The notes under the pieces are model-generated. The model worked only from the letters and a program-made list of their open reading frames with translations. It did not search any database and was not told the DNA's origin. This document shows positions 17,650-26,021 of a stretch of DNA of 64,000 bases, piece by piece. The stretch is taken from assembly GCF_011801145.1 (NCBI RefSeq), contig NZ_CP046172.1, forward strand, positions 930,001 to 994,000, in the 5' to 3' direction. Made by a program: the position numbers and the translations under genes. Origin of the DNA: Nocardia arthritidis (GTDB taxonomy: Bacteria > Actinomycetota > Actinomycetes > Mycobacteriales > Mycobacteriaceae). Position 1 is the stretch's first letter, and each line of letters opens with the position of its first letter.

Positions 17650-18001
17650 CTACTGTGCCTCAATCGAATTGCGGCAGTTGATTGGGTTACCAGCTTCGTC
17701 CCATTCCAGAACAGTCTGCAATTGGCCTGTGTCGCCAAAGAACTTTTCTCTAGCCAGCTGGCCGTTCTTGTGCCATTCGTGAAAGACTCCGTGCGGGAGC
17801 CCGTACCGCACTTGCCCTTCAGATTTCAGGGTGCCGTCGGACCACCATTCCCTATCGGGCCCGTTTGGTATGCCGTCGACATAGAACTGTTGGGACAGAA
17901 GTTTCGACCACCTCGCCAGTGAACGGTTCGCCTTCGTGCTCAAGGCGAAGGTCGTCATCCCAGGTGACAGCGTCCGTGTTGGCATTGATCCGTCTCATCA
18001 T
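17650..18001 (-). pseudogene. YwqK/MORN-repeat antitoxin-like gene broken by one frameshift
   Basis: Two overlapping minus-strand frames join into one family-like protein. From ATG 18001 the first frame reads MMRRINANTDAVTWDD and ends its similarity at GEPFTGEVVE. The second frame continues LLSQQFYVDGIPNGPDREWW, SDGTLKSEGQVRYGLPHG and WHKNGQLAREKFF. The GxxNGxxxxWxxDGxLxxE repeat is typical of YwqK-type MORN-like proteins, which often pair with contact or type VII toxins. A single-base shift near 17905 breaks the gene. It sits convergent to the helicase fragment and near ESX-type genes. Confidence 0.6.
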
Positions 18002-18116
18002 GTCCAATCGCGATTCAGTGTCGCCCCGGCATAAACGTCAACCCCGAAGTCTTGCCACGATCAGAGTTCGAGACGTTCTCCTTGGCCAAGCAACCTTCGA
18101 TTATCGTGGTCCACGC

Positions 18117-18695
18117 TTAGGTCGACCTCCATGGATCGTTGAACCAACCGTCGCGACGTTTCCGTTCGAAGTACTCGTCGTCTTCGTCCCAATCGGCGGG
18201 TTGGGTGTTCCGTTGCGGGCGCTGGGGAGAGGGAGGCTGTGGGCTCGGAGCCGATGGTTGGGGTGTGCCTTGAAATGGGGTCGTTTTGCGGCCGGGCGTG
18301 GCCCATGGATCCGGTGCTAGTCCGGTAAATTGTTGCGGCGCTGCCGTTTTCGCTGGCGGCTCCGGCGCCGGTTTCCGTGGCAGCGGCTGCGCCAGCGTGT
18401 CGGTAGTGCGTTCGCGTTGGGCGCGTAGGCGAGGATCGTTTTCGATGCGCGTGATCGCGACCGCGACGGACTGTCGGGCGTCCTCAAGCGCTACGGCGTG
18501 CAGGCGGACGACCGAGTCGAGCAGGGTGTCCAGGTCGAGGCTGCGACCCATTTCGGTGACCCTGATTGCGTGCAGGCTGCCGTCCGCTCCCACTTCGACG
18601 GTGACCGCGCCGCCGAGCAGCGAGGCGGTGGCGCGGCGGGTGAGCGAGGCGTCCAGCTGCTCGATATTGCCCGTCAGCGGGTCGAGATCGGCCAT
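18117..18695 (-). CDS. YbaB/EbfC-like protein of an ESX-associated locus
   Basis: A 192-residue protein. Residues 1-90 have the YbaB-like helix-strand-helix layout (SLLGGAVTVEVGADGSLHAIRVTE) as in nucleoid proteins, but the rest is a Pro/Gln/Ser-rich tail ending in DEYFERKRRDGWFNDPW. Proteins of this type are common beside ESX genes in Nocardia and mycobacteria. I start at ATG 18695 (MADLDP) because a GGGGGA ribosome site lies about 9 nt before it; the longer frame begins at 18722. It is divergent from the EspC-like gene at 18795 and may share control with it. Confidence 0.65.
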   Translation of the reverse strand: MADLDPLTGNIEQLDASLTRRATASLLGGAVTVEVGADGSLHAIRVTEMGRSLDLDTLLDSVVRLHAVALEDARQSVAVAITRIENDPRLRAQRERTTDTLAQPLPRKPAPEPPAKTAAPQQFTGLAPDPWATPGRKTTPFQGTPQPSAPSPQPPSPQRPQRNTQPADWDEDDEYFERKRRDGWFNDPWRST

Positions 18696-18794
18696 CGAGT
18701 CATCCCCCTTCTTGATTCGCATAGCCTATAGTGACCGGGAATTGCAGACCAGCAGGATCAGCTGGGTTGGGCGGCCGACAAGGAGGGGCGGGCC

Positions 18795-19112
18795 GTGGAT
18801 TCGCAGGACATTTTGTATCTCGACCCAGCCGCGACACGTGCGCTGGCGGACGGATTGGGGACCGCGGGCGAGGAAATCCGTGTGATCGGCAAGGGCGGCG
18901 CGATCGTCGACGGTGTCGAGGAAGGGCTGCCTGGTGCCAACGTTCCGACGACGCTGCACACCGTGTCCCGGCGGGCCGATAGCGCGATGGGGGCGGTGGC
19001 GACCGCGTTGATGGAGATGGGTGGGACCGCGGTCGCCGCGATCATCACGTACAAGCAGCAGCAGGAGCGGGTCGCGGCGGGGTTCAAGGCTGCCACGGAG
19101 GGTATCCGATGA
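18795..19112 (+). CDS. EspC/DUF2580-like small ESX-associated protein
   Basis: A 105-residue, mostly helical protein starting at GTG 18795 after GGAGGGGCGGGCC. It has the typical early turn LDPAATRALADGLG and long Ala/Gly-rich helices like those of EspC/DUF2580 ESX-1-associated proteins. There is no WXG turn. Its stop overlaps the next gene (ATGA), which carries a WXG100-like N-terminal domain, so the two probably pair as helical partners before secretion. A role as chaperone or co-secreted partner is inference from family behaviour. Confidence 0.7.
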   Translation: MDSQDILYLDPAATRALADGLGTAGEEIRVIGKGGAIVDGVEEGLPGANVPTTLHTVSRRADSAMGAVATALMEMGGTAVAAIITYKQQQERVAAGFKAATEGIR

Positions 19113-20860
19113 GCCAGCACCTGACCGTGAAACAGGTTCTGTCGTGGAAGCCGGAAACCCTTGTCGCGCAAGCGAATGAGTGGGAGCGGCAAGCCGCCGA
19201 GTTGCGCACTCGCATGGACAGTCAGTCGCGTGCGGTCGATGGCTCGCGCGAGACCTGGACCGGTCGCGCGGGCGATGCGATGCGTGACCGGTTCACCCAG
19301 GTCAACGAGAAAGCGACCAAGGTGCGCGACGCTCTGGAGCGTGGTCGCGACGCGGCGAAGGTCGCCAGCCTCAACTTCACCACCGCCAAAAGCCTTTTGG
19401 ATTCTGCGAAGAAGACCGCGGAGAGCAAAGGGCTCGAGGTCCACGATGACGGCACCTGCGTTATCACCGAGAAGAAGAAGCAGTACGTCTACGCGGCGGT
19501 CAACGGTGACGCCGACAAATACACCACCGCGATCTCGGCGCTGATCATCGACTGCGACACCCAGACCGCGGTGGTGAAGCAGGCACTGAACAATGCCGCC
19601 CAGATCGACGACGAAGCCCAGCAGGCGATCAATAACGCCTTCGCCGATCTTCCGACCGCCGAATCCTTCGGCAACGCAACAACTCCCAAGACCGAGGCGA
19701 AGCAGCCGCCGAAGAACGGCACTCCGAAAGAAAACCGGCAGTGGTGGGATTCGCTGACCAAGCAGGAACAGGACGCGGTCCTCAGCACCCAGCCAGCTTC
19801 GGTCGGCAACCTCGACGGCCTGCCCGCTGACGTCCGCGACCAGGCCAACAAGACCGTATTGAAAACCGAGCAAGCCCGGCTGGACAAAGAGGTCACCGAT
19901 CTCACCAACAAGCTCAACGGCATGAAGGATGCGACGCCTAACGAGTTCTCCGACGTCGCCTCCCAGCTCGAAGATCGTAAACGCCGCAAGGCGGACGTGG
20001 ACAAGATCGCTGAGGTACTGGGCAAGAAGCCTGACCACAAGTTAATGGTGTTGGACACCATGTCAGGGCGGCAGGTACACGCCGCAGTGGCCACCGGCGA
20101 TCCGGACAAGGCAGACCATGTCTCGGTGACCACGCCTGGGCTTGGCACGAACGTCCGCGGCTCGCTCAAGGACATGGTCGGCGAGGCCGATCAGTTGAAG
20201 GCTGAATCGGAACGGCAGTTGGACAAGGCCGGGAAGAAGAACGAAACGGTCTCGACGATCGCCTGGATTGGCTACGACGCGCCGCAGAAGGATGCCGACA
20301 TCGTCAATGTCGGGTTCGAGTCGCGCGCGAAAGAAGCGGCCAAGCCGCTGGCCAACTTCTATGAAGGGCTCGATGTCGCCAGCACCAAGAACGATCCCCA
20401 CATCACCGCGCTCGGGCATTCGTATGGGTCCCTCACCACCAGCTTGGCTCTGCAACAGAAGGCGGGCGGAGTCGACGATGTCGTGTTCTATGGCTCACCC
20501 GGATTGGGCGGTCACATTCCCTCGGCCGGTACTCCGATTGCGCTGTTGGGGCTGAACGATGTTGTGCACTCGCCTTCGGACTTGGGGTTGCAGGACCATC
20601 ACGTCTACGAGATGACCGAAAAGAAAGATCCCGTCGTGGCCTTCAATTCCTTCGGTCGCAGTCCGCATTTCATGCCGTGGGTCACCCATCTGAGCACAGA
20701 TCCGATTACGGTCGACGACCGCGTCTACACCGGCGCCGAAGGACACGCGGAATATCCTCGCACCGACCCGAAGACCAATAATCTGCACCGCTCGGGTTAC
20801 AACCTGGCCGCCGTCGTCGCCGGTCTTCCCGACAACGCGATCAACCCACCGGGACAATGA
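19109..20860 (+). CDS. Type VII secreted alpha/beta hydrolase (DUF1023) with helical leader
   Basis: A 583-residue protein. Residues 1-110 form a WXG100-like helical leader (ETWTGRAGDAMRDRF is the likely turn), residues 110-300 are a charged helical linker and residues 300-550 a DUF1023 alpha/beta hydrolase with nucleophile elbow GHSYGS (Ser438), the strand VVFYGSPGLGG and a C-terminal His-bearing region (HSPSD..HHVYEM and AEGHAEYPR). DUF1023 hydrolases in actinobacteria are often ESX effectors acting on lipids. It is directly followed, with a 4-nt overlap, by an LppA-like gene that could be its immunity or anchoring partner. Confidence 0.8.
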   Translation: MSQHLTVKQVLSWKPETLVAQANEWERQAAELRTRMDSQSRAVDGSRETWTGRAGDAMRDRFTQVNEKATKVRDALERGRDAAKVASLNFTTAKSLLDSAKKTAESKGLEVHDDGTCVITEKKKQYVYAAVNGDADKYTTAISALIIDCDTQTAVVKQALNNAAQIDDEAQQAINNAFADLPTAESFGNATTPKTEAKQPPKNGTPKENRQWWDSLTKQEQDAVLSTQPASVGNLDGLPADVRDQANKTVLKTEQARLDKEVTDLTNKLNGMKDATPNEFSDVASQLEDRKRRKADVDKIAEVLGKKPDHKLMVLDTMSGRQVHAAVATGDPDKADHVSVTTPGLGTNVRGSLKDMVGEADQLKAESERQLDKAGKKNETVSTIAWIGYDAPQKDADIVNVGFESRAKEAAKPLANFYEGLDVASTKNDPHITALGHSYGSLTTSLALQQKAGGVDDVVFYGSPGLGGHIPSAGTPIALLGLNDVVHSPSDLGLQDHHVYEMTEKKDPVVAFNSFGRSPHFMPWVTHLSTDPITVDDRVYTGAEGHAEYPRTDPKTNNLHRSGYNLAAVVAGLPDNAINPPGQ

Positions 20861-21483
20861 CACGCAAATTCAGCAGGTTCCAGCGAATCGCTCTCGGCAT
20901 CGCCGCGGTCGGTGCGGCGGCGATGCTGCTACTGATTGGATGGACTTTCGTGAGCATCAGCGACAGTAATCCCCCGCATACGAGCGAGAAGGACACCGCC
21001 GAAGCAGCACAGCGTCTGCTGAAGCTGCCTCCGCTGGAAGACGCGGAAGCTGAGCTTCGGGCGGTCGTGCAGCAGATCGGCGCTGCGGCAACCGAACTCG
21101 TTCCCGGCATGAAATGGGAATGGAACAGAGACCCGATGAGGTCCGACTGTCCGGCGCCGTATGACCAAACTAATGGTCAGATCTCCTACCTTCGACACTA
21201 TTACTCCGACACTCCGATTCCTGACGACGTGTGGCCGCAGTTCCTCGACCGGGTCCGCACGATCGCAGCGACCGTAGGAGCGACCGCTCCGGAGACGATG
21301 CAGAATCAATCCGGTACCGCGAGTAGCCCAGGGAATCACGACGTTTGGTTTTCCAATCCCAGCAGCGGCACCACGATCAAGGTCGGGACTCAACGCGCGT
21401 CGGTAATCTCCGCGACGGTCGGCTGCCATCTGCCCAAGGACAAGTTCAGCTCACCGACTCCAACCCCCAAGCCCACCTCCTGA
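20857..21483 (+). CDS. LppA-like membrane-anchored protein, partner of the hydrolase
   Basis: A 208-residue protein starting at ATG 20857, overlapping the hydrolase stop. It has an N-terminal hydrophobic anchor (LGIAAVGAAAMLLLIGWTF) without a lipobox Cys. The extracellular part carries the LppA-type pattern of helix, MKWEWNRDPMRSDCPAPYDQ, then LRHYY and a second Cys late in the domain (ATVGCHLP), which probably forms a disulfide. Genes of this type commonly follow DUF1023 effectors in Nocardia-type genomes. It may neutralise or tether the hydrolase at the cell surface; this is context-based. Confidence 0.65.
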   Translation: MTRKFSRFQRIALGIAAVGAAAMLLLIGWTFVSISDSNPPHTSEKDTAEAAQRLLKLPPLEDAEAELRAVVQQIGAAATELVPGMKWEWNRDPMRSDCPAPYDQTNGQISYLRHYYSDTPIPDDVWPQFLDRVRTIAATVGATAPETMQNQSGTASSPGNHDVWFSNPSSGTTIKVGTQRASVISATVGCHLPKDKFSSPTPTPKPTS

Positions 21484-21535
21484 CCTGTGTACCGAGTGAC
21501 CGGAGAAGCGTCGCACAGTGGCTGATCTTGGCCGC

Positions 21536-22312
21536 TCAGTAGCGCGGCTGAGACCGCAAATATTCGTCGTGTTCCTGGTCTTCGCGGTAGTAGCGCTGGG
21601 TGAGTGTGGTGAGCCGGTTGATTTCGGCGGCCATGGCAGCTGGGTCGATCGGCTTGGCGATGATCGGATCTCCGGTCTTCACGTAGTAGCGGCCATCCGC
21701 GTAGTCCATCCACCAGAAGCCGCGGCCGAAGCCGGGGCGGGCGTCGATCGCGGGACCAGCGAAGACCGTGATCTCACCGAAGCCGAGGCGTTCGCGCTTG
21801 AAGATGCGGTCCAGTTGCCGTGTGACGCTGATCTCGTAGGGTTCGCGCACATAGCGGTCGCGGTCCGCAGCAAGGTCCTCACGGCGGATCTCGATAGGCG
21901 GCTGCGCACCGGCACGAATTCTGGGTAATGCCGTAACGGCGAGTGTGGCAACGTGATTCGCGTTGCCGTAGCTCATCAGCACATCGCCCCCGGTGTCGGG
22001 CGCGGTGCCGGGCGACTGCGCTACAGCCGTACCCGCCTGCCCCTGTACCGCGCCATGGAACCGGTAGACGTTCGGTCCACCGAACCCCTTCAACTCGATG
22101 CGGACTTCCGGGTCGAACAGGGCCTGTAGTGCCCGCTCCAGTTCGTCAGTGTGCTTGCCGAGCAGGGCTTCCGCTGCCGCATCGCGTTGCCGCTTCAAGC
22201 CGGAGAGATCGGTTGTCTCCGAACGGAATCTGAGCGGGTAGGGCAAGCGGTCGCGTTCGTGTGCGGCACAAAGGATCTCGAACTCGAGGCCGGTGAATCT
22301 CCACGTGTGCAT
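21536..22312 (-). CDS. EspG-like ESX chaperone
   Basis: A 258-residue cytoplasmic protein. Its start (MHTWRFTGLEFEILCAAHER) and the following LPYPLRF match the EspG N-terminal strand and helix. EspG proteins bind the tip of PPE proteins and deliver PE/PPE pairs to the ESX machine. Directly upstream in the same operon are a PPE-like gene and a small helical partner, which fits this role. It has no signal peptide. It is convergent with the LppA-like gene. Identification rests on N-terminal pattern and context, not on an alignment. Confidence 0.75.
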   Translation of the reverse strand: MHTWRFTGLEFEILCAAHERDRLPYPLRFRSETTDLSGLKRQRDAAAEALLGKHTDELERALQALFDPEVRIELKGFGGPNVYRFHGAVQGQAGTAVAQSPGTAPDTGGDVLMSYGNANHVATLAVTALPRIRAGAQPPIEIRREDLAADRDRYVREPYEISVTRQLDRIFKRERLGFGEITVFAGPAIDARPGFGRGFWWMDYADGRYYVKTGDPIIAKPIDPAAMAAEINRLTTLTQRYYREDQEHDEYLRSQPRY

Positions 22313-22315
22313 GCG

Positions 22316-23638
22316 TTACTCGACATCACCGATCACCGGCGGCACGGCCTTCGGCAGCGAATCCAGACCGGTGACCTCCTCGCCATTGCGCTTGTTGATG
22401 AGGTAATCCTTTGTGCCCGAGGTTGTTTCGTCGTCCTTACCCTTCCCGGCACCTGGTGCACCGCCGAACGGCGTGCCCGCGGCGCCGGGACGGGCGGTCG
22501 TCGAGTTGGTGCCGCGGGCGGCTGCCGGTGTGACGCCGGGTTGCTGTGGTGTGCCGGACACGCTGCGGCCCGGTGCGCCAGGCGATTTCGGAGTGCCCGG
22601 GGTAGTGCCCGGTGTTCTGGGTGTGCCGGGGATGGTCGGTCGGCTCGGGCTCGGTCGGCTCGGTGTGCCAGGGGCGGATAGCGTCGGCGAGGCGGGGTTC
22701 GGGGCACTCGGCGTGGCGCTCGGATTCTTCGCCGTGGCGCTCGGGTCGTTCGACGGGGTCGACGTGGGCGCCGGCGAGGTGGTGGTGGACGCGGCTTGGG
22801 TCGAATCAGGCGTAACGCTCGTCGGCTGGGTGCCCGGCTGCTGCCCAGTTTTGTCGTTCGGGTTGTCGCCGCCGGGCTTTCCTTGCCCGGAATCGGTCGG
22901 CTGGCCTCCGTCTGCCCCATCCGGGTGTGGACCGCCAGGATTCGGTCCACCACCATCGTTCGGAGCGGGAGTTACCGGCGGCGGTCCGGACGAATCGGCG
23001 ATCTGCGGCGCATTGGGCAGGACTGGGACACCCCGGTCAGTTTGATGCGCGACCTGGCCATAGATCGTGTTGAAGATTCGGTGGCCTTCCTTCTCGGCCT
23101 CCTCGTCGGTGTAATCGCCTGCTTTCATCACGCCGTCCTGCGGCAATGACTTTCCACTGAGATCGGGCCGTTGGGAGACGCGGGGCATCAACGCCTGGGT
23201 CTGCTCCAGGCCGGTGTGCATCTCCCGGAGTTTGTCGGCAACCAGCATCGTCGCGGTCGCCAGCGGCCTGGACTGTTCGCTGTAAGTATTCACCGCCGAC
23301 AACGCCGCATCCGCGGACGTGCCGGTCCATCCGCCCGCCAGTGTCTTGCTGAAGGCTTGGTTGAAGTTCGAGACCGCATCGCTGAGAGACAGGCTGATCT
23401 TGTGCCATGCTTCGGCGACCTGGAGCACTTGCGCTGGCCGCATCTGATCGACAACGGCGGTCATCTCCGACAGCTTCATCGTGTCGTAGGCCGGTTCGGT
23501 ACCCGGGATCGTCGGCGGTTCGATGTCACCGTGGAACACCATGTTGAGGACGCTGGTCGCCGCGTAGATGTCGGACCGCTCTTTGTTCCACTGCTCTTGG
23601 GCGGCGATGATGCGCGCCCTGTACTCGTCGTAGGTCAT
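22316..23638 (-). CDS. PPE-like/WXG100-type ESX substrate with Pro-rich tail
   Basis: A 440-residue protein. The first 150 residues are helical with a WXG-type turn, GGWTGTSADAALSAV, and a LVADKLREMHTGLEQ helix, resembling the PPE domain. From about residue 215 it changes to a long Pro/Ser/Thr/Gly-rich region and ends in a short charged segment (LINKRNGEEVTG). No enzymatic C-terminal domain is visible, so it is a structural or adhesive substrate rather than a toxin. The gene overlaps the upstream helical-partner gene by 4 nt and is 3 nt from the EspG-like gene. Confidence 0.7.
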   Translation of the reverse strand: MTYDEYRARIIAAQEQWNKERSDIYAATSVLNMVFHGDIEPPTIPGTEPAYDTMKLSEMTAVVDQMRPAQVLQVAEAWHKISLSLSDAVSNFNQAFSKTLAGGWTGTSADAALSAVNTYSEQSRPLATATMLVADKLREMHTGLEQTQALMPRVSQRPDLSGKSLPQDGVMKAGDYTDEEAEKEGHRIFNTIYGQVAHQTDRGVPVLPNAPQIADSSGPPPVTPAPNDGGGPNPGGPHPDGADGGQPTDSGQGKPGGDNPNDKTGQQPGTQPTSVTPDSTQAASTTTSPAPTSTPSNDPSATAKNPSATPSAPNPASPTLSAPGTPSRPSPSRPTIPGTPRTPGTTPGTPKSPGAPGRSVSGTPQQPGVTPAAARGTNSTTARPGAAGTPFGGAPGAGKGKDDETTSGTKDYLINKRNGEEVTGLDSLPKAVPPVIGDVE

Positions 23639-24015
23639 TTCGGAGCCTCGATCCCGGAGAACTTGTCCGCAGTGGCCTGATCGACCCCGGTTATGTTCGC
23701 AATGGCTTGTGTCACAGCCTCTTTCGCCAACTGAACCGCTTCGATGTGTTGTTTGATCACGGCTTCTAGCGAAGCATCGGTACCAGATGCCTTCACTTTG
23801 AACTTCTCCTGTAAAGCCTGACCAGATGGGAGCGGTCCGAAACCGGAAACGTCCGCCAGAAATTTGATCTGGGTCAGGACCGTGCCGAGCTTCTCAAGAT
23901 AGTCATCGCAGACCTTGTCCAGCCCCTTGCCGATCGCAGGGTCGAGTTTTATCTCGCCGGATTTTGCCAGCTCAAGTACCCGGCGCCATCCAGCTGGATC
24001 TTGACCAGTACTCAT
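23635..24015 (-). CDS. Small helical protein, probable PE-like partner
   Basis: A 126-residue soluble protein made mostly of predicted helices (AGWRRVLELAKSGEIKLD; IKQHIEAVQLAKEAVTQAIANITG). There is no WXG motif and no PE motif in the strict sense, but its place directly before a PPE-like gene, with an ATGA overlap, and its size fit an antiparallel helical partner of that substrate. It is the second gene of the DUF3558-partner-PPE-EspG operon. Function is inferred from context only. Confidence 0.5.
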   Translation of the reverse strand: MSTGQDPAGWRRVLELAKSGEIKLDPAIGKGLDKVCDDYLEKLGTVLTQIKFLADVSGFGPLPSGQALQEKFKVKASGTDASLEAVIKQHIEAVQLAKEAVTQAIANITGVDQATADKFSGIEAPK

Positions 24016-24027
24016 TCCCCCTCCTCA

Positions 24028-24591
24028 TCAACTTGGTAGATACTTCGCCAGGTCGTCGACGCTGCGGCTCAACTCGGCGCAGGGGTCGCCCTTTTTGCCG
24101 ATCTCGTATCGGGTCAGCACACGGAAGAGCGCCGAGCCATGCGGAATCTCAACTGCGAGGCCGCAGTTGAGGCGGTCTCTGTCGCCCACGTCGAGAAATT
24201 CGATCGCACGATGTGTACCGACCGTGCGCGGCTTGAATTCCTCGTAGTCTGTGCGGCGTTGAACATCATCGAGACTTGGTGTTCCGGACAGGATTCCGAG
24301 CGTGTACCAACGCGCGGACGACCGCCAGCTGCATATCTTCCATCCGTCGAAATGGGTGTCAGCAATGTCTTTGGTTTTAGTGCTGGGATTCAGGCCGACC
24401 GCCGATATCGCCGAGTCCGGCAGATCGCAAGGATTCCACAGCGCTGCATCCGGGTTGGCCGAGCTTGTTGCAGCCGATGCTGCGCTCGACGGAGCTGCGG
24501 TAGTCGGTGCCCCCTTGGTTGACGTTCCGCAGCCGGTCAGCCCGGCGAGTACCAGCACAACGGCGCATAGCGTTCCCGCCCTGCCTGTCAT
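24028..24591 (-). CDS. DUF3558-family lipoprotein
   Basis: A 187-residue lipoprotein. From ATG 24591 a signal (TLCAVVLVLAGLTGC) ends in lipobox LTGC. After a Ser/Ala/Thr-rich linker comes the DUF3558 core: WNPCDLPDSAISAVGL, then KICSWRSS and later LNCGLAVEIP and GDPCAEL, giving four Cys likely to make two disulfides. DUF3558 lipoproteins are numerous in Nocardia and often lead ESX-type operons. A start at 24618 is possible but gives a poorer signal. It is the first gene of the minus-strand ESX operon. Confidence 0.8.
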   Translation of the reverse strand: MTGRAGTLCAVVLVLAGLTGCGTSTKGAPTTAAPSSAASAATSSANPDAALWNPCDLPDSAISAVGLNPSTKTKDIADTHFDGWKICSWRSSARWYTLGILSGTPSLDDVQRRTDYEEFKPRTVGTHRAIEFLDVGDRDRLNCGLAVEIPHGSALFRVLTRYEIGKKGDPCAELSRSVDDLAKYLPS

Positions 24592-24753
24592 CAGTCCCCT
24601 TACTGCTACTACCCGCATTCGCCTGCGGTGCGATGGGCTCGATCACCCCCCGCTACCTGCACGAACCCTATCAACTAGCGCATTAGTGTCTGCAATCTTA
24701 CGGACTGGAAGTATCTGCCGCCGACGTCTCCGCTGTTGATCTATGGGAGGGCG

Positions 24754-25200
24754 TCACGGGCCTCCAGGCAAGCGGCGCCGGCCTGCGCAGATTTCAGTGG
24801 CCAGGTCTTCATAGCCCACAGCCAACTCGGCAAGTTCCTCCCATACGTTGCCGAGCTCCCAGCTAGAGGTGCTGGTGAGGGCGATGAAGGCTCGCGAGGT
24901 GAGCTCGGCGAGGCGGTCAATGATCGGGCCGACGGTTTCGGTGTGAACGGCGGCGGCGTACGGAGCTGGCGGTATCCGGGCGGCAATCCAACGGTCGATC
25001 TCACGCACCAAAGCTGAACGCCGCGAATCGATTTCGTCTACAGCCTCGCGGTCTGTCAAGGTGACTCGGTCTGTGGTCAGCCGCCGAGTGTGCAGGTCGG
25101 CCAGCTCAGCGGCCCAACCCAGGACTGGGTGATCCCCAGAAGCCTCACCCCTACATGCTTGTAGGAGTTGGTTTTTCGGCGGGAACGGATCGTTCGCCAT
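24754..25200 (-). CDS. DUF4254-like protein, copy A
   Basis: A 148-residue helical protein. Core motifs shared with the two copies at 27428 and 27862 are: an N-terminal LLQACRGE segment, EIDSRRSALVREIDRWIA, the signature HTETVGPIIDRLAEL and a C-terminal GYEDLATEICAGRRRLP. The (D/E)-I-D-x-x-R helix and HTxTxGxxIDxxA helix are what identify the group. I recall such proteins as DUF4254 in Nocardia; no activity is known. The start is ATG 25200, although a TTG at 25215 overlaps the stop of the methyltransferase gene upstream. It is the last gene of a six- to seven-gene minus-strand cluster. Confidence 0.65.
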   Translation of the reverse strand: MANDPFPPKNQLLQACRGEASGDHPVLGWAAELADLHTRRLTTDRVTLTDREAVDEIDSRRSALVREIDRWIAARIPPAPYAAAVHTETVGPIIDRLAELTSRAFIALTSTSSWELGNVWEELAELAVGYEDLATEICAGRRRLPGGP

Positions 25201-25211
25201 CGCCGTGCCGA

Positions 25212-26021
25212 TCAAGCTGGGCAGCGGCCGATGCCGCCCAGGATCGCGAGGCGGGTGATGGGCAGGTCGGGGCCGAGCCAGTCCTGGACGGGCGCTACAC
25301 CAGGGTCGAGGAGCGCGAAATCGGCGACGAGTTGCGCTACCTCGGTGGTGGTGCGGTATCGGATTTGAGCGCTGCTACCAAGGGTATCGGTCGTGGTTTG
25401 GTCGACGAGGGCCTGAGCGGATTCGCACCAGGCGTGGGTGAACACGAGATAACTACCGGGGGCCATCACGCGGCGGAACCGGGTCATGATCGCGGCTGGT
25501 TGCTCGTGGTCCATCACGTAGTGCAGGACACCGACGAGCAGCATCGCGACTGGTTGCGACCAGTCGATCCTGGCTGCGGTCCGGCATTGTTCGACGACGT
25601 CGTCGGGATGGCGTACGTCGGCGAGCAACGCCGTGACGCCGGATCGCCCCCAGGTCGCCGCATTGCAGTGCGCGTAGACGACGGGGTCGTAGTCGATGCA
25701 GGCCACGACCGCGGAGGGTTGGACCTTCTGTGCGACCTCGTAAACGGTGGGATGGATCGGGATGCCGGTGCCGATGTCGACGAACTGCCTGATACTGTTC
25801 TCGGCGGCCAATTGCACTGCCTTCAACAGGAATTGGCGGCTGAACCAGGCCATCGTCCTGGTGTCGGGTGCGACGGCGAGCATGCGGTGGGCGACGAGCT
25901 GGTCGACCACGTAGTTGTCCTTGCCGCCGAGCATGTAGTTGTAGATCCGGGCCGCATTCGGTTTAGAAGGATCCGCACCAGCAGGAACCCGCCCATGGTC
26001 GTGCCCTGCGGCAGCGTTCAT
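25212..26021 (-). CDS. DUF574-type SAM-dependent methyltransferase
   Basis: A 269-residue protein. It has the hallmark start of the family, PSKPNAARIYNYMLGGKDNY, then a SAM-binding region (FVDIGTGIPIHPTVYE, with Asp and Gly of motif I; VACIDYDPVV as motif II; LLVGVLHYVMD near motif IV). Family members are widespread in Streptomyces and Nocardia; their natural substrate is unknown. The start at ATG 26021 overlaps the nucleoside hydrolase stop (ATGA), so expression is coupled. Intact motifs argue for activity. The pairing with a nucleoside hydrolase suggests work on a nucleoside or nucleotide, but this is only a hypothesis. Confidence 0.82.
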   Translation of the reverse strand: MNAAAGHDHGRVPAGADPSKPNAARIYNYMLGGKDNYVVDQLVAHRMLAVAPDTRTMAWFSRQFLLKAVQLAAENSIRQFVDIGTGIPIHPTVYEVAQKVQPSAVVACIDYDPVVYAHCNAATWGRSGVTALLADVRHPDDVVEQCRTAARIDWSQPVAMLLVGVLHYVMDHEQPAAIMTRFRRVMAPGSYLVFTHAWCESAQALVDQTTTDTLGSSAQIRYRTTTEVAQLVADFALLDPGVAPVQDWLGPDLPITRLAILGGIGRCPA

